64,000 nt of DNA from Mycolicibacterium anyangense (lineage in GTDB: Bacteria; Actinomycetota; Actinomycetes; Mycobacteriales; Mycobacteriaceae): the NCBI RefSeq assembly GCF_010731855.1, contig NZ_AP022620.1, positions 5,022,001-5,086,000 on the forward strand, given 5' to 3'. The notes beneath the pieces were generated by a model. That model was not told the DNA's origin. It did not search any database and saw nothing but the letters and a program-made list of their open reading frames with translations. Positions 17,414 to 26,912 of this stretch are shown here, piece after piece; the first letter of the stretch is position 1; every line of letters begins with the position of its first letter. The position numbers and the translations under genes are program-made.

Positions 17414-19036
17414 TTAGGCCGCCTTGGACCGTCGCGCCCGGGCCACCGCGAACACCGCGGCTGCCGCGACCCCGGAGGCCACCAGAGCCTTCCTACCGGC
17501 ACCGGTGCCGATCGGGCGTACCGCGACATCGGTGCTCAGCGGCGAACCCACCCGGCCGAACGTCATGTCCTCACCGATCTTGTCGATGAAGTGGTGATCG
17601 ATCGTGTCGGCCCAGTAGTTCTGCCGGGTGATCCACGGCCGCTTGGTACCCGACTTCGGCAGCGCGTGCAGGTTGCGCAGCACGTAGCCGGCCTGCAGGT
17701 CCCACAGCGGCTTCTCGGCGATCGGCTGGCCGCCCAGATGCGGTGAGGCGTGGGTGAACCCGTTGGCCCTCATGTACTCCATCAGCTTGGCCGTGGAGCG
17801 GGCTGTCATATCGGCGCGCAGCGTCCATGAGGCGTTGGTGTAGCCGATACACCAGATCAGGTTGGGCACGTCCTCGAGCATGTGTGCCTTGTAGGAGTAC
17901 CGGTCCTGTGGCTTGATCTCGTTGCCGTCCAAGCTGATTCGCACCCCGCCGAGGGCCTGCAGCTGCAGGCCGGTGGCAGTGACGATGATGTCGGCGTCCA
18001 GATGCCGGCCCGATTTCACCACGATTCCGGTCTGGTCGAAGTGATCGATGTGGTCGGTCACCACCTCGGCACGGCCCTGGGAGATGGCCTCGAACATGTC
18101 GCCGTCGGTCACCAGGCACATCCGCTGATCCCACGGGTTGTAGCGCGGCTTGAAGTGCACGTCGACGGGGTAACCCGGCGGCAGCAGACTCTTGTTCTGC
18201 GCCCGGATGACGCTCTTCATCACTTCCGGTGCGCGCCGTGACAACAGCCACGTCGACCCCTCGAACAGGGTGGCGATGAAACGGACGATCAAGTGAGAGG
18301 CCTTGCGCGGCAGCGCTGTTCGAATCACCTCGTTGACCGGGTTCACCCGCGAACCGGAGAACAGGTAGCCCGGCGAGCGCTGCAGCATGGTCACCTTGGC
18401 GGCGGTGCGGGCCAGCGCAGGCAGCAGCGACACCGCGGTGGCGCCGCTGCCGATGACCACCACCTTCTTGCCGGTGTAGTCCAGGTCCTCCGGCCAGAAC
18501 TGCGGGTGGACGACGGTGCCGGCGAACGTCTCGATGCCGGGGAACTCCGGGGTGTAGCCCTCGTCGTAGTTGTAGTAGCCGGAGCCGAAGAACACGAACC
18601 GGCCGCGGTAGGTCGTGCGCGTGCCGTCCTCGTCGGCGTGCACCGTCCAGGTGTCCGACGACGAATCCCAGTCGGCGGAGATCACGTGCGTGCCGAACCG
18701 GATGTGCGGGGTGATGCCGTGTTTGTCGGCGGTGTCGGCCATGTACTGGCGGATGTGATCGCCGTCGGCCACACCTTCCTTGCGGGTCCACGGCTCCCAC
18801 GGCCACGACAGGCTGAAGATCGAGGAGTCCGACCGCACACCGGGGTAGCGGAACAGGTCCCACGTGCCGCCGATCCGTTCACGGCGCTCGAGGATGACGT
18901 AGCGGACCCCGGGGTTGCGTTCGGTGATCCGGTAGGCCGCCCCGATCCCGGAGAAGCCGGCGCCAATGATGACGACGTCGTAGGTGCCACCGTCTTGTTC
19001 GGTGGGCGTCGCGGCGGTCTCCGGGGTGGCGGTCAT
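17414..19036 (-). CDS. flavin-binding monooxygenase, Baeyer-Villiger type (Rv0565c-like)
   Basis: This FAD/NADPH-dependent monooxygenase has the Rossmann motif VVIIGAGFSGIGAAYRI near residue 22, the Baeyer-Villiger fingerprint F-x-G-x3-H-x3-W as FAGTVVHPQFWP near 165, and the second NADPH-binding motif VVVIGSGATAVSLLPAL near 187. It is close in layout to EthA-type enzymes. The ATG at 19036 gives 540 aa and follows an AGTGAGG ribosome site; a GTG four codons earlier is the alternative. The last ~25 residues are hydrophobic and then basic (VASGVAAAAVFAVARARRSK), possibly a membrane-associating tail. The substrate is unknown. Confidence 0.9.
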   Translation of the reverse strand: MTATPETAATPTEQDGGTYDVVIIGAGFSGIGAAYRITERNPGVRYVILERRERIGGTWDLFRYPGVRSDSSIFSLSWPWEPWTRKEGVADGDHIRQYMADTADKHGITPHIRFGTHVISADWDSSSDTWTVHADEDGTRTTYRGRFVFFGSGYYNYDEGYTPEFPGIETFAGTVVHPQFWPEDLDYTGKKVVVIGSGATAVSLLPALARTAAKVTMLQRSPGYLFSGSRVNPVNEVIRTALPRKASHLIVRFIATLFEGSTWLLSRRAPEVMKSVIRAQNKSLLPPGYPVDVHFKPRYNPWDQRMCLVTDGDMFEAISQGRAEVVTDHIDHFDQTGIVVKSGRHLDADIIVTATGLQLQALGGVRISLDGNEIKPQDRYSYKAHMLEDVPNLIWCIGYTNASWTLRADMTARSTAKLMEYMRANGFTHASPHLGGQPIAEKPLWDLQAGYVLRNLHALPKSGTKRPWITRQNYWADTIDHHFIDKIGEDMTFGRVGSPLSTDVAVRPIGTGAGRKALVASGVAAAAVFAVARARRSKAA

Positions 19037-19113
19037 CGCGGTCCTCACTTCGTGCGGTGTGTGGTCTCCGTCACCACACTAGGCACTGACCGACGAGTTG
19101 GGGGAGACCCGTC

Positions 19114-19605
19114 CTACCGGTAGTTGACGAACTGCAGCGCGACGTCCAGGTCGGCGCCCTTGAGGAGCGCGATGACGGCCTGCAGGTCGTCCCGCTTCTT
19201 CGACGACACCCGGATCTCGTCGCCCTGAACCTGGGTCTTGACGCCCTTGGGCCCCTCGTCGCGGATCAGCTTGTTGATCTTCTTGGCGTTCTCCTGATCG
19301 ATGCCCTGCTTGAGGGTGCCGCTCACCTTGTAGGTCTTCCCGCTGGCCTGGGGCTCGCCGGCGTCGAATGCCTTCATGGAGATGTCGCGACGGATCAGCT
19401 TCTCTTTGAAGACGTCGATGGCCGCGGTGACCCGCTCTTCGGTGGAGCTGACGATCTCGATGACCTCCTCGCCCTTCCAGGCGATCGTGGTGTCGGTGCC
19501 ACGGAAGTCGAACCGGGTGGACAGCTCCTTGGCCGCCTGGTTCAACGCGTTGTCGACCTCCTGGCGGTCGACCTTGCTGACGATGTCGAACGATGAATCC
19601 GCCAT
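19114..19605 (-). CDS. yajQ: YajQ-family nucleotide-binding protein
   Basis: The ATG at 19605 follows a strong AGGAGG-type ribosome site and gives 163 aa, the usual YajQ length. Family landmarks are the N-terminus [29 protein letters not shown] near 33, and the C-terminal [17 protein letters not shown]. YajQ proteins bind nucleotides (c-di-GMP in some species) and have two ferredoxin-like halves; the mycobacterial role is not established. The longer frame to 19791 runs back through tRNA-Tyr and is not real. It matches Rv0566c. Confidence 0.94.
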   Translation of the reverse strand: MADSSFDIVSKVDRQEVDNALNQAAKELSTRFDFRGTDTTIAWKGEEVIEIVSSTEERVTAAIDVFKEKLIRRDISMKAFDAGEPQASGKTYKVSGTLKQGIDQENAKKINKLIRDEGPKGVKTQVQGDEIRVSSKKRDDLQAVIALLKGADLDVALQFVNYR

Positions 19606-19703
19606 TGGACCCCTCCTCGGTGTGATCGGCCGGTTTGTGTTTGGGGTACATCCTCGTTGTACCCTGCTAGTCGCACCAAACCGGTCCCCGGTGTGGAGCA
19701 CCC

Positions 19704-19786
19704 GGCAGGTTGCCCGAGCGGCCAATGGGAGCGGACTGTAAATCCGTCGGCGGAAGCCTACACAGGTTCGAATCCTGTACCTGCCA
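19704..19786 (+). tRNA. tRNA-Tyr (anticodon GTA)
   Basis: The acceptor stem GGCAGGT (19704-19710) pairs with ACCTGCC (19779-19785), with discriminator A at 19786. The anticodon loop reads CTGTAAA, giving GTA. A long variable arm, as in class II tRNA-Tyr, and the T-arm GGTTCGAATCC are present. The CCA end is not encoded. Total 83 nt. No integrase or repeated tRNA 3' end was seen nearby. Confidence 0.96.
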
Positions 19787-19793
19787 CACACTT

Positions 19794-19816
19794 CAAGCCC
19801 GTCTTTGACGGGCTTG
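19794..19816 (+). terminator. hairpin after tRNA-Tyr
   Basis: A 10-bp perfect stem (CAAGCCCGTC / GACGGGCTTG) with a 3-nt loop lies 8 nt after the tRNA. The downstream T-tract is weak (ATTGCATTG). It is probably the tRNA transcription terminator. Confidence 0.7.
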
Positions 19817-19918
19817 ATTGCATTGCGGCGAGCCCATTTCCTGGGTCCGTCTGCGTTTCCCAGTTGTGCCCTCTACGATTCTGCCCGGACGTCAATTGAT
19901 CAGAGGGGAACCGTCAGC

Positions 19919-21373
19919 ATGGCCACCACCGCGAAGTCTCGTGCCGCGATCACCAGCTTCCTGGCGGCCGGGGCCGCCACCACCGGGCTGCTCGCCGCGG
20001 CCGCTATGGGATCGGCGCCCACCGCCAACGCCTCGTGCGCGTCGTTCTTCGGCCTGGGCAACAGCGCTGACTGCACCAGCACCCCGCTGAGCATCGCGAT
20101 CGCGATCGGCAACGGCGCTACCGCCAACGCCACCGGATTGTTCGGCGCGGCCTTCGCCCTCGGAACCAACTCCGCCGCCACTACCAGCGATGCCTTCACC
20201 TTCGCCACCGCCGTCGGCGACGGATCGGCGGCCAACGCCGGTGGTCTGTTCGCCTTCGCCACCCAGCTTGGCCCCAACGGCTCCGCCATCACCAAGGGCT
20301 CGGGTCTGTTCGGCAACATCGGCGCCAACATCGCCTTGAACGTCACCGCGCCCTGGGCCCCGGCCAACAGCAGCACCGTGACGGCTGGCGGCACCGGTGC
20401 CGGCGGCAACGTGGCCATCAACCTCTTCGGTACCGGGACGGCCGGGAATCCGACCAGCATGCATGTGACGTCGGCTGGCCAGTTCGGCATCGCCACGAAT
20501 GTCGGCGGTAGCAACAACGCCGTCGAGTCCGGCCTCTCGGGGGCGGGATCGGTGATCAACCTGGCGACGAACTTGTTCGGTAGCAACAACACCGTGTCGG
20601 CGCAGGGCGGCATCTTCAACTGGGCCACCAGCATCCTGGGCAATGCCAACACTGTCGCCACCTATGGCAGCCTCTTCAACACCGCCAGCAGCATCTTGGG
20701 CAGTAACAACACCGTTTCGACGTTCGGTGGCTACTTGAACTGGGGTCGCAGCCTGTTCGGCGACGGCAACAGCGTCTCGGTCAACGGCGGCTACCAGAAC
20801 GCGGCCCGCACCCTGTTCGGCAACGGCAACCAGGTGGACGTCACCGGCGGCAACGCCAGCACCGCGCAGAACATCTTCGGCACGAACAATCTCGTGGAAG
20901 TCTCGGGCGGCATCAACAATGCGGCCAGCAATCTGTTGGGTGGGGACAACAACAAGCTCACCACCGGCGGCGGGACGCTGAACTCGGTGCGCAACATCAT
21001 CGGCAGCAACAACATCCTGACTGCGGGTGGGCCCGGAAGTAACTGGAACACCGTGCTCAACGCGCTCGGTAACGGCAACACCATCACCTCAGGCGGCCCC
21101 GGCGGCAACTTCACTGCCGGCTTCAACTTCCTGGGTGGCGGCAACAACGTGACGGCCGGGCCCGGACCGCTGACGCTCGCCGGAACCGTGGTGACCACCG
21201 GCCAGACGGTTACCAAGTCGGGCCCCGGCATCGCGATCAATCAGTTCCGCGTCGGCGGTGCCTCGGCGGTCGGCCCGCAGAGCAATAAGGGGCCCAAGAG
21301 TGCGGCGGCGGGCAAGAGCGGCTCCGGGTCTTCGGGCTCCTCGACCGGCGGAAGCAAGCGCGGCAATCAGTAA
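19919..21373 (+). CDS. secreted Asn/Gly-repeat protein, probable beta-solenoid
   Basis: From the ATG at 19919 (AGAGGGG ribosome site upstream) the product is 484 aa. An N-terminal signal-like segment (ITSFLAAGAATTGLLAAAAM) ends near residue 38, followed by a Cys pair (SCASFFGLGNSADC). The body is built of repeats of about 22 residues with the pattern N-x-A-x-x-(L/I)-(F/L)-G-x-x-N-x-V-x-x-x-G-G, such as NLFGSNNTVSAQGG, SILGSNNTVSTFGG and LFGDGNSVSVNGG, at least eight in a row (residues ~210-400). This regular Asn ladder suggests a right-handed beta-helix. The C-terminal tail is Gly/Ser/Lys-rich. It is likely an envelope or surface protein; no enzyme motif is seen. Confidence 0.75.
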   Translation: MATTAKSRAAITSFLAAGAATTGLLAAAAMGSAPTANASCASFFGLGNSADCTSTPLSIAIAIGNGATANATGLFGAAFALGTNSAATTSDAFTFATAVGDGSAANAGGLFAFATQLGPNGSAITKGSGLFGNIGANIALNVTAPWAPANSSTVTAGGTGAGGNVAINLFGTGTAGNPTSMHVTSAGQFGIATNVGGSNNAVESGLSGAGSVINLATNLFGSNNTVSAQGGIFNWATSILGNANTVATYGSLFNTASSILGSNNTVSTFGGYLNWGRSLFGDGNSVSVNGGYQNAARTLFGNGNQVDVTGGNASTAQNIFGTNNLVEVSGGINNAASNLLGGDNNKLTTGGGTLNSVRNIIGSNNILTAGGPGSNWNTVLNALGNGNTITSGGPGGNFTAGFNFLGGGNNVTAGPGPLTLAGTVVTTGQTVTKSGPGIAINQFRVGGASAVGPQSNKGPKSAAAGKSGSGSSGSSTGGSKRGNQ

Positions 21374-21386
21374 CTGCTGATCTCGT

Positions 21387-21430
21387 AGAACGGCCGGTGT
21401 CCGCGTCAAGCGGTGGGCACCGGCCGTTCT
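21387..21430 (+). terminator. intrinsic terminator after the Asn/Gly-repeat gene
   Basis: A 13-bp perfect stem (21387-21399 with 21418-21430, AGAACGGCCGGTG and complement) has an inner CCGC/GCGG mini-stem and is followed by CTTGTTC. It lies 14 bp after the stop codon. Confidence 0.8.
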
Positions 21431-21463
21431 CTTGTTCGCCATCATTAAATGGCAGCGGGGTAT

Positions 21464-21516
21464 CCACAGCTGTGGTATCCCTGTGAAACGTATTTTCTTG
21501 TGCGTCAAAATTGGGG
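21464..21516 (+). promoter_or_regulatory. conserved upstream block of the first PGRS-like twin, with palindrome
   Basis: A 12-bp palindrome CCACAGCTGTGG is at 21464-21475. From 21468 a stretch of about 49 bp closely matches the block at 26853-26902 before the second twin: AGCTGTGRTATCCCTG, then a diverged middle, then GCGTCAAAWT and a G-run acting as ribosome site. Confidence 0.55.
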
Positions 21517-21523
21517 TGGCGGC

Positions 21524-24500
21524 ATGGGGGCTGGAAACAAGCACGTATACGTCGGGCGGGTCGGTGCGCTGGCCGTCGCGCTGGGAGTCGGCGGATGGAT
21601 CGCCGGCCTACCGGTAGCCACAGCCGACACCGGATCCGAGTCACCGGCCTCCTCGGCGCCCGATAACGGGCACACCTCGGTCGGGCACAGCGCCCGCAAG
21701 AGCGCACCCGCCAAGGCATCGGCCACGGCCGGCGGCGGGCGCACCACATCGGGATCGGCCAAGCCCGGCGCCGCGGCCGGCACGGTTGTCACCGGAGCCA
21801 CATCCGCACGTCGCATCCACACCGGCGCCACCGAGAGCACGACGTCTGAGCCCGAGCCGGACGCGGAGCCGGCCGCCGACGCGCAGACACCCGCGGTCGA
21901 CAGCCCGGTGGCCGAGCCGACTGTGCCCTCGGCTCCGGTGCTCACCGCAGCTGGCCCTCGGGGATCCTTGTCGGCCAAGCCCGGCGCCGCGTCGGATTGG
22001 CTGGCCGCGGGCAATGATCCGCTCGCCGCGCTGACGGGTCCGCTGGCGTGGGCGGCGCTGGCGGTTAGCCGACGCGAGACCACAGGTGCAGTGACGGTTG
22101 CCCCCGCAGCGGCCACCGTGACCACCAGCCAGCCGGTTGCCTCCGTGGTCGCGGTCGATCCGTTGGCCGCATTCCTCCGCATCTTCGTCGGCGACGGCAC
22201 TGCCGATCATCCCGACGCCGGCATCCTCTACGGCAACGGCTACAGCTACACCGGCTACGAGGGGGCGTGCCAGAGCGGGCCGTGCAACGGCGGCAGGGCA
22301 GGCCTGATTGGCAACGGCGGCAACGGTTTCGCCGGTGGTGCCGGTGGCGCGGCGGTGTTGATCGGCAACGGTGGTGCCGGCGGCCAGGGTGTGGTCGGCA
22401 TCAACAATGGTGCTGGCGGCGACGGTGGCCGGGGTGGCCTGTTGATGGGCGACGGCGGCCGCGGCGGTGACGGAGTCACGGTGACCTCCGGAGCAGGTGG
22501 ACGTGGCGGTGACGGCGGTGATGGCGGGTTCATCAAGGGCAACGGCGGCGCAGGCGGCAATGGTGGCGACGGGGTAAGTGCCGGTGGCGCAGGTGGTTCC
22601 GGTGGCCGCAGTGCCGTGCTAGTCGGCAACGGTGGGGCCGGGGGAGCTGGGGGAACGGCGAGCAGTGGTCCGGCAAACGACGGCGCCGGTGGTGCCGGGG
22701 GCAAGGGTGGGCTGATATCCGGATCGCCTGGCGGTGCCGCGGTGGCGCTGTCGGCGGACGCGGTGACGACGCCGGTCACGACACCGGTGCAGGTGCAAGC
22801 GAGTCTCTCGGCGTACATCATCGAGAAGCTGGTGGCGATCTTCGCGTGGGCACTTGTCGATGACACCGGCGAGATCAAGTCCGACATCCTCGACATCGTG
22901 CAGGATTCGACGTTCGTCACCTACGTCGCCGAAACGGTCGCGGCCGCCGTCGAACCCGCTCTGGCGGTCATCTCGACGCCGGCAACGGCGCAGCAGGAAG
23001 TCGCCAACATCATCGGGAACGCGGTTGCCACCGCGGTGGTGGTGTTATTCAGCGATGACGCGGTTCGGCATTACACCGCGAAGCTGTTGGAGGGCCTGCC
23101 CGACGACCTCCTGGATACGTTGAAGGATCTTGTTGAGGGAGATGGCAGCCTCGTCGACATCCTCAAAGCGATCGGCGGTGAAAAGATCGGAAACGAAGTC
23201 GGAATTGCTCTGGGTGACAGTGAAGTTCAGATCACTCTCGCCGAGACTGCGGCGACCTTCGTTCGGGTGCTGCTTGGAGCGCAGTCACCCGCTGACGGCG
23301 CGATCTCGGTCGACGAGGCCGATGAGTTCGGTTGGACTGTGAATCAGCTGATCGTTCCCTCGCTGACTTCGGCGCTGGGCGGGGGCCCAATCGGGTTGGG
23401 TGTTGCTACACAGATCGGCCTCGCGCTGCAGACCTTCCTTACCGCCGACGGTGAGCTCGGTGTCGATGTGGGTAGCGGGTTGAGTGCGGTGGTCAGCGGC
23501 GGCCTCGGCGCATTCCTCGCGCAGAACGGAATCGCCGGTGCAGTACAGACCCTCATCAAGGGCCTGATAGATGGAACCACCTCCGCGGTCGCCGACTTCG
23601 AGACCAACCCCTCCGTGACGGCTGCGCTGGCACCCACCCTGATCGCCGCATTGGACGCCGCGGGGAACGATCTGTTGGGTAACCCCGATGTCCAACAACT
23701 CCTCGGTGCCTCCTTAAGTCAACTGGTGGGAGGGTTGCTGGTCGATCCCGACGTGAAGTCCTACGCCGGCCAGTGGCTTGGTCAACTCGTTGAGACTGAA
23801 CTCAGCAAGAATCCATCGCTCGCCGGATTGAGCAGCGCAGTCGGCTACGCCGTCGAACAGGCAGTGGACGCGCTGCTGGCCAACGACTCGATAAGCCAAT
23901 TGGTTGCATCGATAGTCCACACGGGCGTGGTCACCTTCCTCAACCAAGACACTGTCGACGAATTTCTGTCCGTTGCAACACAATTCATCAACTCCGTCGC
24001 CGACGGGACGGCAATCGACGTGGCCGCGCAGAATGCCCTGAACCTTTTCTTGGCGGACCCCGGCGTCAGTACCACGATCGCAGCCACCGTCACCGCGGTG
24101 CTCGATGAATTGCAAGCGCAGTTGGAGCTATCCGGGGTACAACAAGCCCTCGCTTCCGCCGCGGGTGCCCTGGTCGACGGCCTCCTGCTGTCACCGGAGG
24201 TGCCCGACTATGTCTCGCAGCTGGCTGGCCAGTGGGTGTCCGACCAGCTTGGCAACTCCGCGCTGGGCAACGCCATCGGTGCGGCGGTTGATCAGACCAT
24301 CAATGCGTTGCTTCAGGATTCGGCGTTCGGCCAAGGTCTCAGTGCAGCGGTCAGTGCCGCGGTGAGCGGCCTCTTCGGCACGACGGGAGTGCCGGCCGCC
24401 CTGATCGCGACCGCCCAGCAACTCGCCACCGACCTGCTCGACGGAACCGCTACCGACGCAACGATACAGGCGGCACTGACGGCCCTGCTGGGCCAAGTCG

Positions 24501-26791
24501 CCACTGGTCTCGGCGCGGCCGCCAACGACGCGCTCTCAGCGCTGTTCACCACACCCGGCGTTGTCTCGGCGCTTGCAGTGGTGCCGAGTCTCTTCCTCAG
24601 CACCGCGCTGTCAAACGACGGAGTAGCCGCCCTGGCAGCACTGGCCGGCCAATGGGTGACCGACGAACTCGCCGACGTTCCGGGTGCAGCGGCATTCAGC
24701 GAGTTCGCGAGCACCACAGTCAGTAACGCCGTGACCGCCCTGCTGGGCAACGCTGATGTTGTCGACGGGTTCGCGGACGTGTTCGACGCAGCCATCTCCG
24801 GAGTGCTCGACCACGACGGTGTCGTGGCGGCCCTGGCCGGCGTGGCAGGCGACCTCGTCCAGCAACTGGCCTCCGGCGTCACCCCATCACAGGCTGTGGC
24901 CACGGCCGTGTCGGCGTTGGTCGACAGTGACGCCATCCAGGCCGGCGTCGGCGCCGCGGTGAAGGATGCGGTGGCGTCGCTGCTCGGCAACGCCGCCGTG
25001 CTGGATGGACTCAGCGCGCAGGTATCCGATGTCGTCTCGGCTCTCGCCGGTAACACGGCGATCCAGGCCTTCGTCGGGAAGCTGGTCGACGACTGGGCCG
25101 CAACGGTATTGGGTGGTGGCACTGCTGCGGCAGCATTCGGTGACGTGCTGGGTAGTGCGGTACAGGGCTTGCTCGCCAACACCTCGGCCGTCGATGGCGT
25201 CCTGTCGATCGTGGGCTCGGCGTTGTCGACTCTGGTGAACGCCCCAGGGGCCGCCGCCGCGCTCGCCGAGGCGGCCGGACACATCGTGTCGGCGGTGCTC
25301 GCCGGTACCGACCCGATGGTTGCCGTGCAGGAGTTGTTGGGCACGAGCGCATTCCAGCAGGCTCTCGGTGCCGCGGCGGGTGCCGCCGTGAACACGTTCC
25401 TCACCGCTCAGGGGCTGCTGCCCGCACTGGGCGACTTCATCAACGATGTACTCGCAGGCGCTGCTGCCAAGGACGCTGTCCGCGTCTGGGTCGGCCAGGA
25501 GGTGGCCGGCATCGTCAACTCGGCGCTGCACGACATTCCGATCGGTGGAGCCGTTGCTTCGGCAGTCAGCGTTGCGGTGCAGCATCTCCTGGCCGACTCC
25601 GCCGCCATCGAGGGCCTGCTCTCGGCGGTCGGCGGGGCCCTGTCGGACTTCGTTGGCACGCAGGGCATTCCAGCGGCCTTGTCGCAGGCAGCCAAAACGG
25701 TTGTGACAGCGCTGCTGTCCGGGGCTACGTCAAGTGCGGCGCTGGCCACGGCATGGCAAGGCCTTGTTTCGGATCAGGCCTTTGTCACCGCGGTCAAGAG
25801 CGCGGTCGGCAGCGTGGTGTCGGCACTGGTGACCGATACGGGTCTGGTGTCGGCGCTCGCGTCAAGCCTGACTGAGGTGGTGGCGCGCCTGGCGCCCAAC
25901 CCTGCTGTCCAGGCCTACGTCAACGATCTGCTGGGGCCCACGTACGGACCGGTCGTCGTTGGCCTGCTCGCCACCCCGGACGCGGCGCGCGACCTGGCCG
26001 TCGGCCTCGGTTCCCTGCTCAGCGGCGTGCTGGCGCAGACCGGGGTGGCAGGGGCGCTGTCGTCCGCCGCGGTCCTGTTGGTCACCGACCTGTTCGCCGG
26101 CAGTGGCATCGATGCGGCGGTGCAGGACGCACTGGCGTCGCTGGAGAACAATCCGGTGATCACCAAGGCGATTTCCGACGTGGCTCCTGAAGCGCTCAAG
26201 GCGGTATTGGCCCGGCCCGCTGTGCAGCAGGCGATCAGCACGGCGGTGGGCGACCTGGTGGACGACCTGCTCAAGGGAACAATCCTGAGCAACCCGCTGC
26301 TGGATTCGGCATTGGGCGGCGTGGCCAAGGCAGCCGTCGACTCCTTGCTGTCGGATCCGTCCGTGCGCACTCTGCTGAGTCAGCTGGCCTTCGACGCACT
26401 CACCGGGACTCCGACGGATCAGCTCGCTGCCACCGTCCTGCAGGCCGTCATCACCACCCCGAACCTGCAGTACGCCTTCGGCTTTGCCATCGGTCGCGGC
26501 GTCGGCTCCCTATTCGGCGACAACCCGATCGGCTACTTCGTCGGCAACGTCGTCGGGGTCGGCGCCGCATTCGTGATTGGCCTCACCGCCAGTACCGCGT
26601 TGCTGATCGAAAAAGTCGCTGCGCTGTTGACCGGCGGGCCACCCGTCCGCGCGGGCAACAGCCTGCTGCTCATCGAACCGGCGGCGGCCGTGCCTCCGGT
26701 GCCGATCCTCGGCGACGGGCGGGGTGCCGAGCTGCGGCAGGCGACGTCGACTGACATTCCGGCATTCCTGATCCAGGTGGCTGTGGCCTGA
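21524..26791 (+). CDS. giant PGRS-like repeat protein, first twin (1755 aa)
   Basis: The ATG at 21524 follows a GGGGTGG ribosome site. The N-terminus HVYVGRVGALAVALGVGGWI forms an export-signal-like hydrophobic segment ending ATA near residue 36. Residues ~37-250 are Ala/Ser/Pro/Thr-rich and probably disordered. A Gly-rich block at ~255-405 (GNGGNGFAGGAGG, GNGGAGGNGGDG) resembles PE_PGRS repeats, but there is no PE domain. Residues ~430-1650 are a long helical repeat region; a unit of about 140-148 aa recurs (AVQGLLAN, AVQHLLAD, TINALLQD cores). The C-terminus has a hydrophobic hairpin (YFVGNVVGVGAAFVIGLTAS). It is probably cell-envelope located; function unknown. The twin gene at 26913 shares all parts. 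Confidence 0.8.
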   Translation: MGAGNKHVYVGRVGALAVALGVGGWIAGLPVATADTGSESPASSAPDNGHTSVGHSARKSAPAKASATAGGGRTTSGSAKPGAAAGTVVTGATSARRIHTGATESTTSEPEPDAEPAADAQTPAVDSPVAEPTVPSAPVLTAAGPRGSLSAKPGAASDWLAAGNDPLAALTGPLAWAALAVSRRETTGAVTVAPAAATVTTSQPVASVVAVDPLAAFLRIFVGDGTADHPDAGILYGNGYSYTGYEGACQSGPCNGGRAGLIGNGGNGFAGGAGGAAVLIGNGGAGGQGVVGINNGAGGDGGRGGLLMGDGGRGGDGVTVTSGAGGRGGDGGDGGFIKGNGGAGGNGGDGVSAGGAGGSGGRSAVLVGNGGAGGAGGTASSGPANDGAGGAGGKGGLISGSPGGAAVALSADAVTTPVTTPVQVQASLSAYIIEKLVAIFAWALVDDTGEIKSDILDIVQDSTFVTYVAETVAAAVEPALAVISTPATAQQEVANIIGNAVATAVVVLFSDDAVRHYTAKLLEGLPDDLLDTLKDLVEGDGSLVDILKAIGGEKIGNEVGIALGDSEVQITLAETAATFVRVLLGAQSPADGAISVDEADEFGWTVNQLIVPSLTSALGGGPIGLGVATQIGLALQTFLTADGELGVDVGSGLSAVVSGGLGAFLAQNGIAGAVQTLIKGLIDGTTSAVADFETNPSVTAALAPTLIAALDAAGNDLLGNPDVQQLLGASLSQLVGGLLVDPDVKSYAGQWLGQLVETELSKNPSLAGLSSAVGYAVEQAVDALLANDSISQLVASIVHTGVVTFLNQDTVDEFLSVATQFINSVADGTAIDVAAQNALNLFLADPGVSTTIAATVTAVLDELQAQLELSGVQQALASAAGALVDGLLLSPEVPDYVSQLAGQWVSDQLGNSALGNAIGAAVDQTINALLQDSAFGQGLSAAVSAAVSGLFGTTGVPAALIATAQQLATDLLDGTATDATIQAALTALLGQVATGLGAAANDALSALFTTPGVVSALAVVPSLFLSTALSNDGVAALAALAGQWVTDELADVPGAAAFSEFASTTVSNAVTALLGNADVVDGFADVFDAAISGVLDHDGVVAALAGVAGDLVQQLASGVTPSQAVATAVSALVDSDAIQAGVGAAVKDAVASLLGNAAVLDGLSAQVSDVVSALAGNTAIQAFVGKLVDDWAATVLGGGTAAAAFGDVLGSAVQGLLANTSAVDGVLSIVGSALSTLVNAPGAAAALAEAAGHIVSAVLAGTDPMVAVQELLGTSAFQQALGAAAGAAVNTFLTAQGLLPALGDFINDVLAGAAAKDAVRVWVGQEVAGIVNSALHDIPIGGAVASAVSVAVQHLLADSAAIEGLLSAVGGALSDFVGTQGIPAALSQAAKTVVTALLSGATSSAALATAWQGLVSDQAFVTAVKSAVGSVVSALVTDTGLVSALASSLTEVVARLAPNPAVQAYVNDLLGPTYGPVVVGLLATPDAARDLAVGLGSLLSGVLAQTGVAGALSSAAVLLVTDLFAGSGIDAAVQDALASLENNPVITKAISDVAPEALKAVLARPAVQQAISTAVGDLVDDLLKGTILSNPLLDSALGGVAKAAVDSLLSDPSVRTLLSQLAFDALTGTPTDQLAATVLQAVITTPNLQYAFGFAIGRGVGSLFGDNPIGYFVGNVVGVGAAFVIGLTASTALLIEKVAALLTGGPPVRAGNSLLLIEPAAAVPPVPILGDGRGAELRQATSTDIPAFLIQVAVA

Positions 26792-26852
26792 GCGCACCCC
26801 GCCACCTGCTGTTCGGCTACTTGCCATCAGCAAACGGCGGCGGCGCGCCGGT

Positions 26853-26902
26853 AGCTGTGATATCCCTGAGAGACACATCTTTCTCACGCGTCAAATTCGG
26901 GG
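26853..26902 (+). promoter_or_regulatory. conserved upstream block of the second PGRS-like twin
   Basis: This block parallels 21468-21516 before the first twin, ending in a GGGGGG ribosome site 5 nt before GTG 26907 and 11 nt before ATG 26913. It marks a duplicated promoter or leader. The palindrome seen upstream of the first twin is only half kept here. Confidence 0.5.
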
Positions 26903-26912
26903 GGCCGTGGCC

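Noticed and set aside
19704..19786. tRNA-Tyr as attachment site of a genomic island
   Set aside because: No integrase and no second copy of the tRNA 3' end were seen; the defence array begins 11.6 kb further on, beyond intact genes.
20500..21200. CRISPR array or tandem DNA repeat
   Set aside because: The repetition is at protein level with varied codons; no identical DNA repeats with unique spacers occur here or elsewhere in the window.
22255..22920. Pro-rich 221-aa minus-strand frame
   Set aside because: It is the reverse complement of the Gly-rich repeat (GGN codons read as proline) and has no ribosome site.
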